A stretch of 5,310 bases of DNA from an uncultured delta proteobacterium (GCA_903897985.1 CAIUDS010000207.1:1-5310); one strand, 5' to 3'. Shown: positions 1-5,310, numbered from the stretch's first letter. The notes: generated by a model not told the origin, from the sequence alone. Program-made: numbers and translations.

Positions 1-68
1 GTCATTCCCGGCTTGACCGGGAATCCAGAATTATCAGCATCCTGGATTCCCGCGTTCGCGGGAATGAC
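1..68. repeat. Two-armed inverted repeat of the GTCATTCCCG...CGGGAATCCAG type (dRS3-like)
   Basis: The left arm (1-28) and right arm (42-68) are near-perfect inverted copies of each other. One begins GTCATTCCCG and the other ends CGGGAATGAC, with CCAG/CTGG at the inner ends and a 13-nt spacer (29-41). Each arm is itself palindromic: ATTCCC-N9-GGGAAT at 4-24 and ATTCCC-N8-GGGAAT at 46-65. The second matches the spacing of the Neisseria dRS3 consensus. Repeats of this look are scattered between genes in many Gram-negative and environmental genomes. The unit begins at base 1, so it may extend beyond the window. It lies 53 bp past the stop of the minus-strand sensor gene and could fold in that transcript's 3' end. 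No long T-run marks it as a classical terminator. Confidence 0.8.
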
Positions 69-121
69 CGCGGAAACCAAAGAGCGATTTCGAGAAATTT
101 GAGTTTTTCGACACCCCCGTC

Positions 122-1852
122 TCAGGGGTTAGGGGGCTTTTTGACTTCTCTCGCCACCCCGACTGATCCTTTGGGATTGCCCTCCAAGTCCCGGACCAGG
201 GCGACGCTCATCTGTGCGGGGAATACGGCGCCGTCTTTCCGGACCATGAAGACTTCCGCCTCTCGCACGAATCCTTCTTTGAGGATTCGTTGGTGGACCT
301 CCAACACTTTTCCCCTGCTCTCCGGTGCGATCAGGACCAAGCCGCTCTTTCCCAGCAGTTCTTCCGGCCGGTCATACCCGTGTAGCTCGAGGGTGCGGCG
401 GGAAATGTCTCGGATCTTAAATTCCAAGTCCATGGCCAGCATGGCGTCCGGCAAAAGCTGGATCAGGGTTTGAGAAGTCTCCTTGGCTTCGCGCAGCGTG
501 GCCTCGGACCTTTTCCAATCGGTGATGTCCCGAATCACGGTCACGATCCGGACGACCTGCCCTCTTTCCAGGATCGGAATCTTCAGGGTCTGGGTGTAAA
601 TTGCCCGCCCTCCGATCTGATTGAATTCCTCAGTCACCAGCGGCTTCCCGGTCGAGATCACCGTCTGATATTCCTCGAAAATCGTCTTAGTCAAAAAGGG
701 AAAGACCTCGCGCACGGTTTTCCCGATCACTTCGCTGGCCAAGCCCAACTCCCGGTTCATTTTCTGGAAGGCCTGGTTGATCAGGGTGAATTTCAAGTCC
801 CGGTCCACCATATGGATCATATCGCTCATCGCATCCAGGGTGAGCCGGTATTGCAGTTCGGATTTGCGCAAGGCCTCTTCCATCTCTTTGCGCTCGAGCA
901 GGTTGCCGAAAATTTCCCCCGCCAACTGGAGCATCACGATCGTGTTATCATCCCAAGTCCGTTGCGCCCGGACCGCGTCGAAGCCCAGGAATCCGGCCAG
1001 TTTCCTGCTCGAGCGGATCGGAATGCAGATCACCGACTTAACGGTTTGGTCCTTGAAAAATCTCTTTTCCTCCGGGTTCCGGATCGGAAACTCGGAGACC
1101 CAGGGCAAATGGAAGACTTCCTGCCGGCGCAACGGCTCCACGCACCAGCGAAGAGAATCCGCGGCCAGGTTCTGAAGGTTCTGCTTTTGCGGCTCGATCC
1201 CCTCGGCGCACCATTCATGACTATTGGACATGCTGGCGCCGTCCCGCGAAAACTGGAACAAACAGGCGCGGTCCACTTCCAGAAACCCTCCGATCTCCTG
1301 GAGCGCGAAGGCGATTCCGCTGTCCAATTCGGAGAGCCGAATATTGATGAAATAGGTTGACAGGTCGGAGATGATTTTTTCCAGCCGGGCTTGATACCGC
1401 AGCGCCAGTTCGTTGTGCTTCCGCTCGTTGATGTCCCGCGCGATCCCGAATAAGCCCGCGGGCTTGCCCTTAACCGTCAGCGGGGACCCCAGTAATTCTC
1501 CGACCCGGTATTCGCCCGACTTGGTCCTGATCCGGATTTCCATCGGCGGCTCTTTCGATCCGCTCAAGGCCCTGATTAGCCTCGAGGCGGCCAACTCCCA
1601 GTCATCCGGGTGGATCAGTTCCCGGAAATTCCTGCCGACATTCCGCGATTGGGGCCAGCCGGTGATGGCTTCCGCCGCCTGGTTGACAAAAGTGATTTTG
1701 CCCTCCGGCGTAAGGGTGTAAAGGATGTCCCGCGCGCTTTCGAAAAAATCCCGATAAGGTATTTCCGGCTGGCGAAAGGATTTTGCGGCCTTTTTGACCC
1801 GCAGGGCTTTTTTCTTGGCGGATCGGCCTTTCTTGTTTTTCTTGCTTTTCAC
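122..1852 (-). CDS. PAS-GAF-PAS-PAS sensor protein without an output domain
   Basis: This predicted soluble signal-sensing protein has 576 residues and no signal peptide or membrane helix. Counting from the GTG start, residues 2-27 are strongly basic (14 Lys/Arg of 26). PAS domain 1 spans about 35-145, with the typical PAC ending GIARDINERK. A GAF domain follows at about 165-320, ending in the classic GFLGFD...RTWDD...LAGEIFGNLLERK pattern. A short helical linker leads to PAS 2 (about 330-447, ending VIRDITDWKRSE) and PAS 3 (about 460-571, ending GSVGVAREVKK). Five residues after that ending the protein stops. No histidine kinase, GGDEF, EAL, phosphatase or DNA-binding domain is visible, which is unusual because such sensor arrays normally feed a C-terminal output. 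A TTG at 1879 would add nine residues, but it lies at the -10 box and has no Shine-Dalgarno sequence. The GTG at 1852 has GGAG 8 nt upstream, so I chose it. Ligands and partner are unknown. It may act through a separate kinase or be a truncated hybrid kinase. Confidence 0.88.
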   Translation of the reverse strand: MKSKKNKKGRSAKKKALRVKKAAKSFRQPEIPYRDFFESARDILYTLTPEGKITFVNQAAEAITGWPQSRNVGRNFRELIHPDDWELAASRLIRALSGSKEPPMEIRIRTKSGEYRVGELLGSPLTVKGKPAGLFGIARDINERKHNELALRYQARLEKIISDLSTYFINIRLSELDSGIAFALQEIGGFLEVDRACLFQFSRDGASMSNSHEWCAEGIEPQKQNLQNLAADSLRWCVEPLRRQEVFHLPWVSEFPIRNPEEKRFFKDQTVKSVICIPIRSSRKLAGFLGFDAVRAQRTWDDNTIVMLQLAGEIFGNLLERKEMEEALRKSELQYRLTLDAMSDMIHMVDRDLKFTLINQAFQKMNRELGLASEVIGKTVREVFPFLTKTIFEEYQTVISTGKPLVTEEFNQIGGRAIYTQTLKIPILERGQVVRIVTVIRDITDWKRSEATLREAKETSQTLIQLLPDAMLAMDLEFKIRDISRRTLELHGYDRPEELLGKSGLVLIAPESRGKVLEVHQRILKEGFVREAEVFMVRKDGAVFPAQMSVALVRDLEGNPKGSVGVAREVKKPPNP

Positions 1853-1860
1853 GGGGCTCT

Positions 1861-1864
1861 CTCC
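1861..1864 (-). promoter_or_regulatory. Shine-Dalgarno GGAG deciding the GTG start of the sensor gene
   Basis: On the minus strand the sequence reads GGAGAGAGCCCC-GTG, placing GGAG 8 nt before the GTG at 1852-1850. The longer frame starting with TTG at 1879 has only T/A-rich sequence in front of it, so this site favours the shorter 576-residue protein. Confidence 0.65.
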
Positions 1865-1870
1865 AAAATC

Positions 1871-1899
1871 ATGATACAAAGCAAAAACTATTTGGTCAA
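1871..1899 (-). promoter_or_regulatory. Sigma70-type promoter of the sensor gene
   Basis: Read on the minus strand, TTGACC (1899-1894) and TATCAT (1876-1871) are separated by exactly 17 nt. Each hexamer matches the sigma70 consensus in 5 of 6 positions. Transcription would start near 1863-1866, only about 11-14 nt before the GTG start. The leader would thus be very short, with the Shine-Dalgarno sequence at its 5' end. This also argues against translation from the TTG at 1879. The spacing is ideal, but no start site has been measured. Confidence 0.6.
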
Positions 1900-1903
1900 A
1901 TAG
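1888..1903. promoter_or_regulatory. Perfect 7-bp dyad over the -35 box, candidate operator
   Basis: The sequence is CTATTTG-GT-CAAATAG: two perfectly inverted 7-mers with a 2-bp spacer. It covers the whole predicted -35 hexamer (1894-1899) of the sensor gene. A dimeric regulator bound here would block RNA polymerase. No regulator gene lies in the window, so the binding protein is unknown and the operator role is inferred from position and symmetry. Confidence 0.4.
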
Positions 1904-1950
1904 AAAGCTTATTGCTTCCCGGTTTGGCTGGTTATGGGAAGGGAATTTCT

Positions 1951-1979
1951 TTGCGTTATTTGCGGCTTTGGGGTTTAAT
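1951..1979 (+). promoter_or_regulatory. Possible promoter of the LUD-domain gene
   Basis: TTGCGT (1951-1956) and TTTAAT (1974-1979) are spaced by 17 nt and lie about 30 bp before the gene start. The -10 matches consensus in 5 of 6 positions, but the -35 only in its TTG half. It is the best candidate in the divergent intergenic region on this strand, but it is weak. Confidence 0.35.
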
Positions 1980-1996
1980 AGTTATCAGTGATTTTG

Positions 1997-2001
1997 AAGG
2001 A
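1997..2001 (+). promoter_or_regulatory. Shine-Dalgarno AAGGA deciding the ATG start of the LUD gene
   Basis: AAGGA ends 8 nt before the ATG at 2010. The in-frame GTG at 2004 would be only 2 nt from it, which is too close for efficient initiation. The ATG is therefore preferred and the protein is two residues shorter than the longest reading frame. Confidence 0.6.
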
Positions 2002-2009
2002 CGGTGGAG

Positions 2010-2627
2010 ATGGAGGAAAGAATTGAGAAAACGATCCAGGCCTTGAACCGGCACCGGTTTAAGGCGGAGTTTGTCGCAAGCAAGGACCAGGCCGCGAAGC
2101 TGATCCTGGAGCGGATACCCAGAGCGGCCCGGGTCGGGATTCCCGGGAGCAGGACCGTGCGCGAGCTCGGCCTGGACCGGGCCCTGCGCGAGCGCGGCAA
2201 TGTTACCTATGACCACTGGCTCCAGGGGCTGAGCAAAGCGGACATCCTCAAAATGCGCAAGGCTCAGCTTACCTGTGATGCGCTCCTGACCTCGGCCAAC
2301 GCCGTGACCGAGACCGGCGAGATCCTGAACATGGACGGGGTCGGCAACCGGATTGCTCCCACTATTTTCGGACCGCCAAAGGTGATCTTCGTGATCGGAA
2401 TAAATAAGCTCACGCCGGACCTGGCTGCGGCGCGCACTCGGATCATGAACCTTGCGGCGCCTCGACGCGCCTCCGAGCTGGACCTTGAAGTTCCCTGCGT
2501 GAAGACCGGCGAGTGTAATGACTGCAATTCGCCGGACCGCGTCTGCCGGGCCGAATTGGTTCTCCACCGCGCGCCGAGTTTAACCGAGATTGAAGTGTAT
2601 ATTGTGGGCGAAGACCTGGGCAATTGA
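2010..2627 (+). CDS. LUD-domain protein (lactate utilization/YkgG/DUF162 family)
   Basis: This predicted cytosolic protein of 205 residues is essentially a single LUD domain. Visible family features, counted from the ATG, are the early GIPGSRTVRELG segment (about 43-54), the central LLTSANAVTETGEI motif (about 92-105) and MDGVGNRIAPTIFGP (about 108-122). The C-terminal cysteine cluster is C163, C169, C172 and C179, in the context TGECNDCNSPDRVCR. LUD proteins include LutB and LutC of the L-lactate oxidation complex. Stand-alone members like this one are widespread and mostly uncharacterised. The four cysteines suggest a metal or Fe-S site, which is inference. No lutA or lutB gene is adjacent, so a role in lactate oxidation is not supported by context. 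It is divergent from the PAS-GAF sensor gene and is followed 57 bp later by an lpxD remnant. The family call is firm and the function is not. Confidence 0.9.
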   Translation: MEERIEKTIQALNRHRFKAEFVASKDQAAKLILERIPRAARVGIPGSRTVRELGLDRALRERGNVTYDHWLQGLSKADILKMRKAQLTCDALLTSANAVTETGEILNMDGVGNRIAPTIFGPPKVIFVIGINKLTPDLAAARTRIMNLAAPRRASELDLEVPCVKTGECNDCNSPDRVCRAELVLHRAPSLTEIEVYIVGEDLGN

Positions 2628-2629
2628 AT

Positions 2630-2677
2630 CTCCAATCGCGCAAATTTCAGAGCTCGTAAAAACGGTCGCGATTGGGG
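2630..2677 (+). repeat. Inverted repeat between the LUD gene and the lpxD remnant, overlapping a ribosome binding site
   Basis: CCAATCGCG (2632-2640) pairs perfectly with CGCGATTGG (2667-2675). The stem extends outward through a G-U and a C-G pair to 2630/2677, giving 11 bp around a 26-nt loop. No T-run follows, so it is not a standard intrinsic terminator. Its right arm overlaps the GGGGAGG (2674-2680) in front of the ATG at 2685, so the RNA fold would hide that ribosome binding site. It could be a leftover translational control element or mRNA end-stabilising hairpin of the intact operon. Confidence 0.5.
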
Positions 2678-2684
2678 AGGCGCA

Positions 2685-2850
2685 ATGAAACTTAAGGACC
2701 TCGCGGAAAAAATCGGGGCGAAGTTGATCGGGGACGGCCATGGGCAATCCGGCCATGCCCTTCAACCATGCCAAGCGGACCTTCACCCGGCTCAAGGATT
2801 TGCCCGAGCTTTTCCACCGGGTGAGGAAACTGGAAGACCGACTCCCGTGA
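2685..2850 (+). pseudogene. lpxD: Internally deleted remnant of lpxD (UDP-3-O-acylglucosamine N-acyltransferase)
   Basis: An intact LpxD (about 340 residues) adds the N-linked acyl chain to UDP-3-O-acylglucosamine in lipid A synthesis. Here only its two ends can be seen. From the ATG at 2685, behind a strong GGGGAGG, the frame reads MKLKDLAEKIGAKLIGDG, which closely resembles LpxD N-termini. At about 2736-2740 the homology moves to the +1 frame. From there to the TGA at 2848-2850 it reads GNPAMPFNHAKR, then RLKDLPELFHRVRKLEDRLP, like the C-terminal helix region of LpxD in non-enteric bacteria. About 280-290 codons, including the hexapeptide-repeat core and catalytic His, are missing. The start frame runs on without homology to 3134, antisense to the next gene, so it should not be called as a 149-residue protein. 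The 7-mer GGCCATG occurs at 2736-2742 and 2751-2757, near the junction. An assembly collapse could look the same. I recognised both ends from family memory, not by alignment. Confidence 0.65.
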
Positions 2851-2866
2851 CCGGCTTGGGCTTTTT

Positions 2867-3469
2867 TCAACCCGAGATAAATTTCCGCATGGCCTCGAGG
2901 TGGCGCCGGACCAGTTCCGGCTCCAGGTCCGCATTGGTGTATTGCATCTTGCTGACGCTCACCATACGTGAGTCCGCATGGAGGTCGGTGAAGCCGGCGT
3001 CGAAAAAATGGTCCACCGCCTCACGCCGGCCGCCTTCGAGCAGGAAAGATTGGGCCTGCTCCGGGCTTTTGCTGCGGATCAGATATTTAGGGTCGAATAT
3101 CGGATCGCCGGTTTTGACATCCTTGACCAGATGAATCTTCTCGAGCGCCCGCACCATCGCATCCTCCCGGCCGATGTCCAGGTCGAACCCGAGGACCGTC
3201 ATCCGCTTAAGCGCCAGCGTGGGCGGTTGGTTCTTGCTGCCGGGAAATATTTTCAGTCGGGTCTCCGCCTCCTCACCATCAAACCGGACATGAATGTCCA
3301 GCAGCGTGCCACTGACCACCTCGCCGCCCAGGGTGTTGGCGATCGGCTGAAGCTTGGCGGCCAGCAAGCGCCTTTGCCGCCGGGTCAGATACACGATCAG
3401 GACCACGAACGCGGCGGACAAAGCGAAAAACAGAGCCAATACCAGGAATGGTAGGATCGCTTCGGTCAT
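2867..3469 (-). CDS. Unrecognised membrane-anchored protein with one N-terminal helix
   Basis: This 200-residue protein begins MTEAILPF. Residues about 5-28 form one hydrophobic helix (ending FVVLIVYL), followed at once by the basic stretch TRRQRRLLAAK. That charge pattern favours a cytoplasmic C-terminal domain. The rest (about 35-200) is a mixed alpha/beta domain containing TGDPIFDPKYLIRSKSPEQA, which loosely resembles poorly characterised bacterial families with a 'GDp-FD-xf-v' core. I cannot assign a family. The frame is open for 53 more codons upstream, but that part is arginine- and serine-rich shadow sequence antisense-like to the preceding gene. ATG 3469 has GGAGGT 5 nt upstream, so I chose it. 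It is the last gene of the minus-strand operon, 25 bp after the amidotransferase-like gene, and converges with the lpxD remnant 16 bp away. No enzyme motif or catalytic residues are visible. Confidence 0.82.
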   Translation of the reverse strand: MTEAILPFLVLALFFALSAAFVVLIVYLTRRQRRLLAAKLQPIANTLGGEVVSGTLLDIHVRFDGEEAETRLKIFPGSKNQPPTLALKRMTVLGFDLDIGREDAMVRALEKIHLVKDVKTGDPIFDPKYLIRSKSPEQAQSFLLEGGRREAVDHFFDAGFTDLHADSRMVSVSKMQYTNADLEPELVRRHLEAMRKFISG

Positions 3470-3474
3470 CTTCC

Positions 3475-3480
3475 ACCTCC
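3475..3480 (-). promoter_or_regulatory. Shine-Dalgarno GGAGGT fixing the start of the membrane protein
   Basis: On the minus strand, GGAGGT is followed by GGAAG and then the ATG at 3469-3467. It is a near-consensus site at normal spacing. It lies in the 25-bp gap after the stop of the upstream hydrolase gene, so the short start with the hydrophobic N-terminus is well supported. Confidence 0.7.
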
Positions 3481-3494
3481 GCGGTCGAGGCCGT

Positions 3495-4247
3495 TCATCC
3501 TTTTGCCGCCTCGACGAATTTTTTGAGCAGCCGGGCCTGTTCGGGATAATGCGGGTAGAGTAGCTCCGGGTGCCATTGCACGCCCACCACAAAGCCCCGC
3601 TCCGACTCGATCGCCTCGATGATCCCATCGCTCGCCACCGCCGCGACGCGCAGACCGCGGCCGACTTTTTTCACGGCCTGGTGATGAGTGCTGTTGACCC
3701 GGATCAGTTCGGGCTTCGCGATCCGTTTTTTGAAAAGCAGCCGGGCGAGCAGGGTTCCGGGCAATACCTCGACCGGATGCGACGGCCGGAGGGGTGGAAG
3801 TTTTTGCTCATGCGCCAGGCCATTCTTGCGCTGATGAGAAAGATCCTGAAAGAGGCTCCCACCGAACGAGACATTGATGATCTGCTCGCCGCCGCAAATT
3901 CCCAGGATGGGCATCCCGCGCCCTGCCGCTTTCAGGACCAGCTCGCGCTCAAACCGGCTCCGCTCGAGTTTCGGCTTCACCTTCGCCGCCTTGAGCCGCC
4001 GCTCGCCGTAATACGACGGCGGAACATCGAACGCCCCGCCGGAAACCAGGAGGCCGTCAATCCGGTCGAGCAGGACGCCAGCGTCCGCCTGGTTCGCGCT
4101 GGGGGGCAGGAACACCGCGGCAGCGCCGGCGTCGCGCACCGCGAGCAAATAGCGTTCCCAGAGGTGGGCGATGCGCTTGCCCTTGAGCTTCTCGTTAAAC
4201 CGGCTCCCGTCGTCAATGTCCGCGGTCACTCCGATCAATGGCTTCAT
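3495..4247 (-). CDS. Gamma-glutamyl-gamma-aminobutyrate hydrolase family protein (peptidase C26, class I glutamine amidotransferase-like)
   Basis: This predicted cytosolic hydrolase of 250 residues has the usual length for the PuuD family. These enzymes split gamma-glutamyl amide bonds, for example in gamma-Glu-GABA during putrescine breakdown. The N-terminus MKPLIGVTAD and the segment LLVSGGAFDVPPSYYGE (about 66-82) are typical. The nucleophile elbow is GICGGEQIIN with Cys118. The triad is completed by His226 and Glu228 in GVQWHPE. The substrate-loop motif NSTHHQAV (His188-His189) is also present. The elbow has Gly where most PuuD-like proteins have Arg (GICRG). The triad is complete, so activity is expected, but the substrate is open. 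The ATG overlaps the stop of the upstream deacylase gene by 4 nt (ATGA), and a GAGGA lies about 7 nt before it, indicating translational coupling. No other putrescine-pathway gene is visible, and the neighbour suggests gamma-glutamyl or D-amino-acid compounds instead (inference). Confidence 0.92.
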   Translation of the reverse strand: MKPLIGVTADIDDGSRFNEKLKGKRIAHLWERYLLAVRDAGAAAVFLPPSANQADAGVLLDRIDGLLVSGGAFDVPPSYYGERRLKAAKVKPKLERSRFERELVLKAAGRGMPILGICGGEQIINVSFGGSLFQDLSHQRKNGLAHEQKLPPLRPSHPVEVLPGTLLARLLFKKRIAKPELIRVNSTHHQAVKKVGRGLRVAAVASDGIIEAIESERGFVVGVQWHPELLYPHYPEQARLLKKFVEAAKG

Positions 4248-5310
4248 GGCTTTTTCCTCACCACCTGCCCGGCGAACTTGCCGGTCAGTTTCCCCTTGCG
4301 CACCGCGAGCTCCCCATTCACCATCACCATCTCGATGCCCACCGGCGGCTGGAACGGATTTTCAAAAGTGGCGCGGTCGGATATTTTCTCCGGGTCGAAC
4401 AAGACCAAATCCGCGTAAAATCCGGGCGCGATTTTCCCGCGTTCCGCGATCCCGAAATGCTGGCACCCGAGCGAAGTGCATTTCTTGACCGCCTCCGCCA
4501 GCCCGAACAATTTTTTCTCGCGCATAAATCTGGCAAAGAATCTGGGGAAGGCCCCGAACACGCGGGGATGCGGCTTGCCCTTGGCCAGCACCCCGGAAAA
4601 TCCCCGGGCGCCGGAATCCGATCCCATCATCACCCAATCCTTTTGATAAATCCGATCCAGGTTTTCCTCGCTCATCGAGTGGAAAATAGCATTGGGGCTG
4701 ATGGTTTCCTGATCCAAAAAGTCCGCCACGAACGCCACCGGCTTGACCCCTTTTTCTTTTGCCAATTCCGTCACGGTCTTCCCTTCCACCTCCGGGGCCC
4801 GCTCGCTGAAGCACTGGCTGACGGTGATCCGCTCCCAGTAGTCCGGCTCATATTGTTGTTCCATTTCCGCGATGATCTTCTGCTTTTCCTCTTTCAGCTT
4901 CCGCCGGTATTCAACCTCCCCGCCCTCGAACACCCAATCCGGGAGCACCGCGTTCAAGCTGGTGAAACTCGAGGTATAAGGGTAGCGGTCGGCCATGATT
5001 TCGATCCCGTCCTTCTGGGCCCGCTCGATCAACTCGAAGGTTCGCTCCAGCTTGCCCCAGTTTTTCGGGCCGCCGGTTTTCAAATGAGAAAGCTCGAGCC
5101 TCACTTTCGCTTTTCTGCCCACAGAAATGAATTCCTCGATCGCCTCCAGCAGCTTATCGCCCTCGCTCCGGATGTGGCAGGTGAAAATCCCGCCCGCCTC
5201 ATGCACCGGCGCGAGCGCCTCGGCCAGTTCGTCCGGCGTGGTGAAGGTCCCGGGCGCATAGATCAGGCCCGCGCTCAGGCCCAGGCAGCCCTCCTGCATG
5301 GCCTTGGCGA
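4244..5310 (-). CDS. N-acyl-D-amino-acid deacylase (D-aminoacylase), amidohydrolase superfamily; 5' end outside the window
   Basis: This zinc hydrolase family removes the acyl group from N-acyl-D-amino acids, releasing the free D-amino acid and a carboxylate. About 355 C-terminal residues are present. The reading frame runs through the right edge, where AKA precedes MQEGCLGLSAGLIYAPG, itself an internal motif of the family (usually EGALGLSTGL). The Met at 5299 is therefore not the start, and roughly 130-170 N-terminal residues are missing, including the HxH metal site. Counting from that Met, the visible features are the likely metal-binding His42 in THCHIRSEGD-like context (TCHIRSEGD) and His72 in LSHLK. 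They are followed by the ADRYPYTSS segment (103-111), the likely catalytic Asp228 in MMGSDSG, and KPHPRVFG (242-249). The C-terminal sandwich domain has GKIAPGFYADLVLFDP and the VNGE end motif. It is the first visible gene of the minus-strand operon and overlaps the next gene by 4 nt. Related enzymes include D-glutamate and D-aspartate deacylases and dihydropyrimidinase-like proteins. The exact acyl-amino acid is unknown. Confidence 0.92.
   Translation of the reverse strand, partial: AKAMQEGCLGLSAGLIYAPGTFTTPDELAEALAPVHEAGGIFTCHIRSEGDKLLEAIEEFISVGRKAKVRLELSHLKTGGPKNWGKLERTFELIERAQKDGIEIMADRYPYTSSFTSLNAVLPDWVFEGGEVEYRRKLKEEKQKIIAEMEQQYEPDYWERITVSQCFSERAPEVEGKTVTELAKEKGVKPVAFVADFLDQETISPNAIFHSMSEENLDRIYQKDWVMMGSDSGARGFSGVLAKGKPHPRVFGAFPRFFARFMREKKLFGLAEAVKKCTSLGCQHFGIAERGKIAPGFYADLVLFDPEKISDRATFENPFQPPVGIEMVMVNGELAVRKGKLTGKFAGQVVRKKP

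Noticed and set aside
114..136. C-run/G-run hairpin around the sensor stop codon as a terminator
   Set aside because: The stem is only 4-5 G-C pairs with alternative registers, and no T-run follows on the minus strand.
470..1360. 296-residue plus-strand frame inside the sensor gene
   Set aside because: It is antisense to clear PAS and GAF coding sequence, has no family motifs, and is rich in His/Pro/Arg as expected of a shadow frame.
1850..1872. Short upstream reading frame ATG...TGA (MILERAP) whose stop overlaps the sensor GTG start
   Set aside because: The ATG lies inside or just past the predicted -10 box and would not be in the transcript. It has no ribosome binding site.
2855..2876. 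CTTGGG/CCCGAG hairpin with a T6 run between convergent genes as a terminator
   Set aside because: The T-run is in the loop, not after the stem, and the stem is six pairs with one wobble. It overlaps the stop of the membrane protein gene.
2685..3134. 149-residue plus-strand reading frame as a real protein
   Set aside because: Only the first ~18 residues look like a protein family. The rest runs out of frame through the LpxD-like C-terminus and then antisense to a well-supported gene.
3570..4418. 282-residue plus-strand frame opposite the hydrolase gene
   Set aside because: It is antisense to a protein with complete catalytic motifs. No recognisable domain or ribosome binding site supports it.
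5297..5299. ATG at 5299 as the true start of the deacylase
   Set aside because: The following residues match an internal motif of the family and the frame stays open to the window edge, so the real start lies outside.

Overview
The window is moderately GC-rich chromosomal DNA from a bacterium, probably a diderm (Gram-negative) one. Remnants of a lipid A gene (lpxD) and a GTCATTCCCG-type inverted repeat support this. The gene set resembles environmental lineages such as Desulfobacterota or poorly cultured phyla, but the sequence does not fix a taxon. There are no rRNA or tRNA genes, CRISPR arrays or transposases.

Layout. Positions 1-68 hold a two-armed inverted repeat. Next, on the minus strand (122-1852), is a 576-residue soluble sensor protein with domain order PAS-GAF-PAS-PAS and no recognisable output domain. 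Its start is a GTG with a good Shine-Dalgarno sequence. Just upstream lie a strong sigma70-type promoter and a perfect 7-bp dyad covering the -35 box. A 157-bp divergent intergenic region separates it from a plus-strand gene (2010-2627) for a stand-alone LUD-domain protein (lactate utilization/YkgG/DUF162 family) with a C-terminal four-cysteine motif. Behind it, at 2685-2850, is what appears to be a collapsed lpxD. The first ~18 codons of an LpxD-like protein are joined, out of frame, to the last ~36 codons of an LpxD-like C-terminus, and the acyltransferase core is missing.

The right half is a compact minus-strand operon, read from the right edge leftward. It begins with the C-terminal two thirds or more of an N-acyl-D-amino-acid deacylase (D-aminoacylase, amidohydrolase superfamily), cut by the window edge. 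A class I glutamine amidotransferase-like hydrolase of the PuuD/peptidase C26 type follows, overlapping it by 4 nt. Last is an unrecognised 200-residue protein with one N-terminal membrane helix, 25 bp further on. The two enzymes could jointly break down N-acyl-D-amino acids and gamma-glutamyl compounds, but that coupling is inferred from gene order and family only.

I found no clear new multi-gene system. The most notable points are the lpxD remnant, the sensor without an output domain and its dyad-covered promoter, and the unrecognised membrane protein tied to the hydrolase operon.
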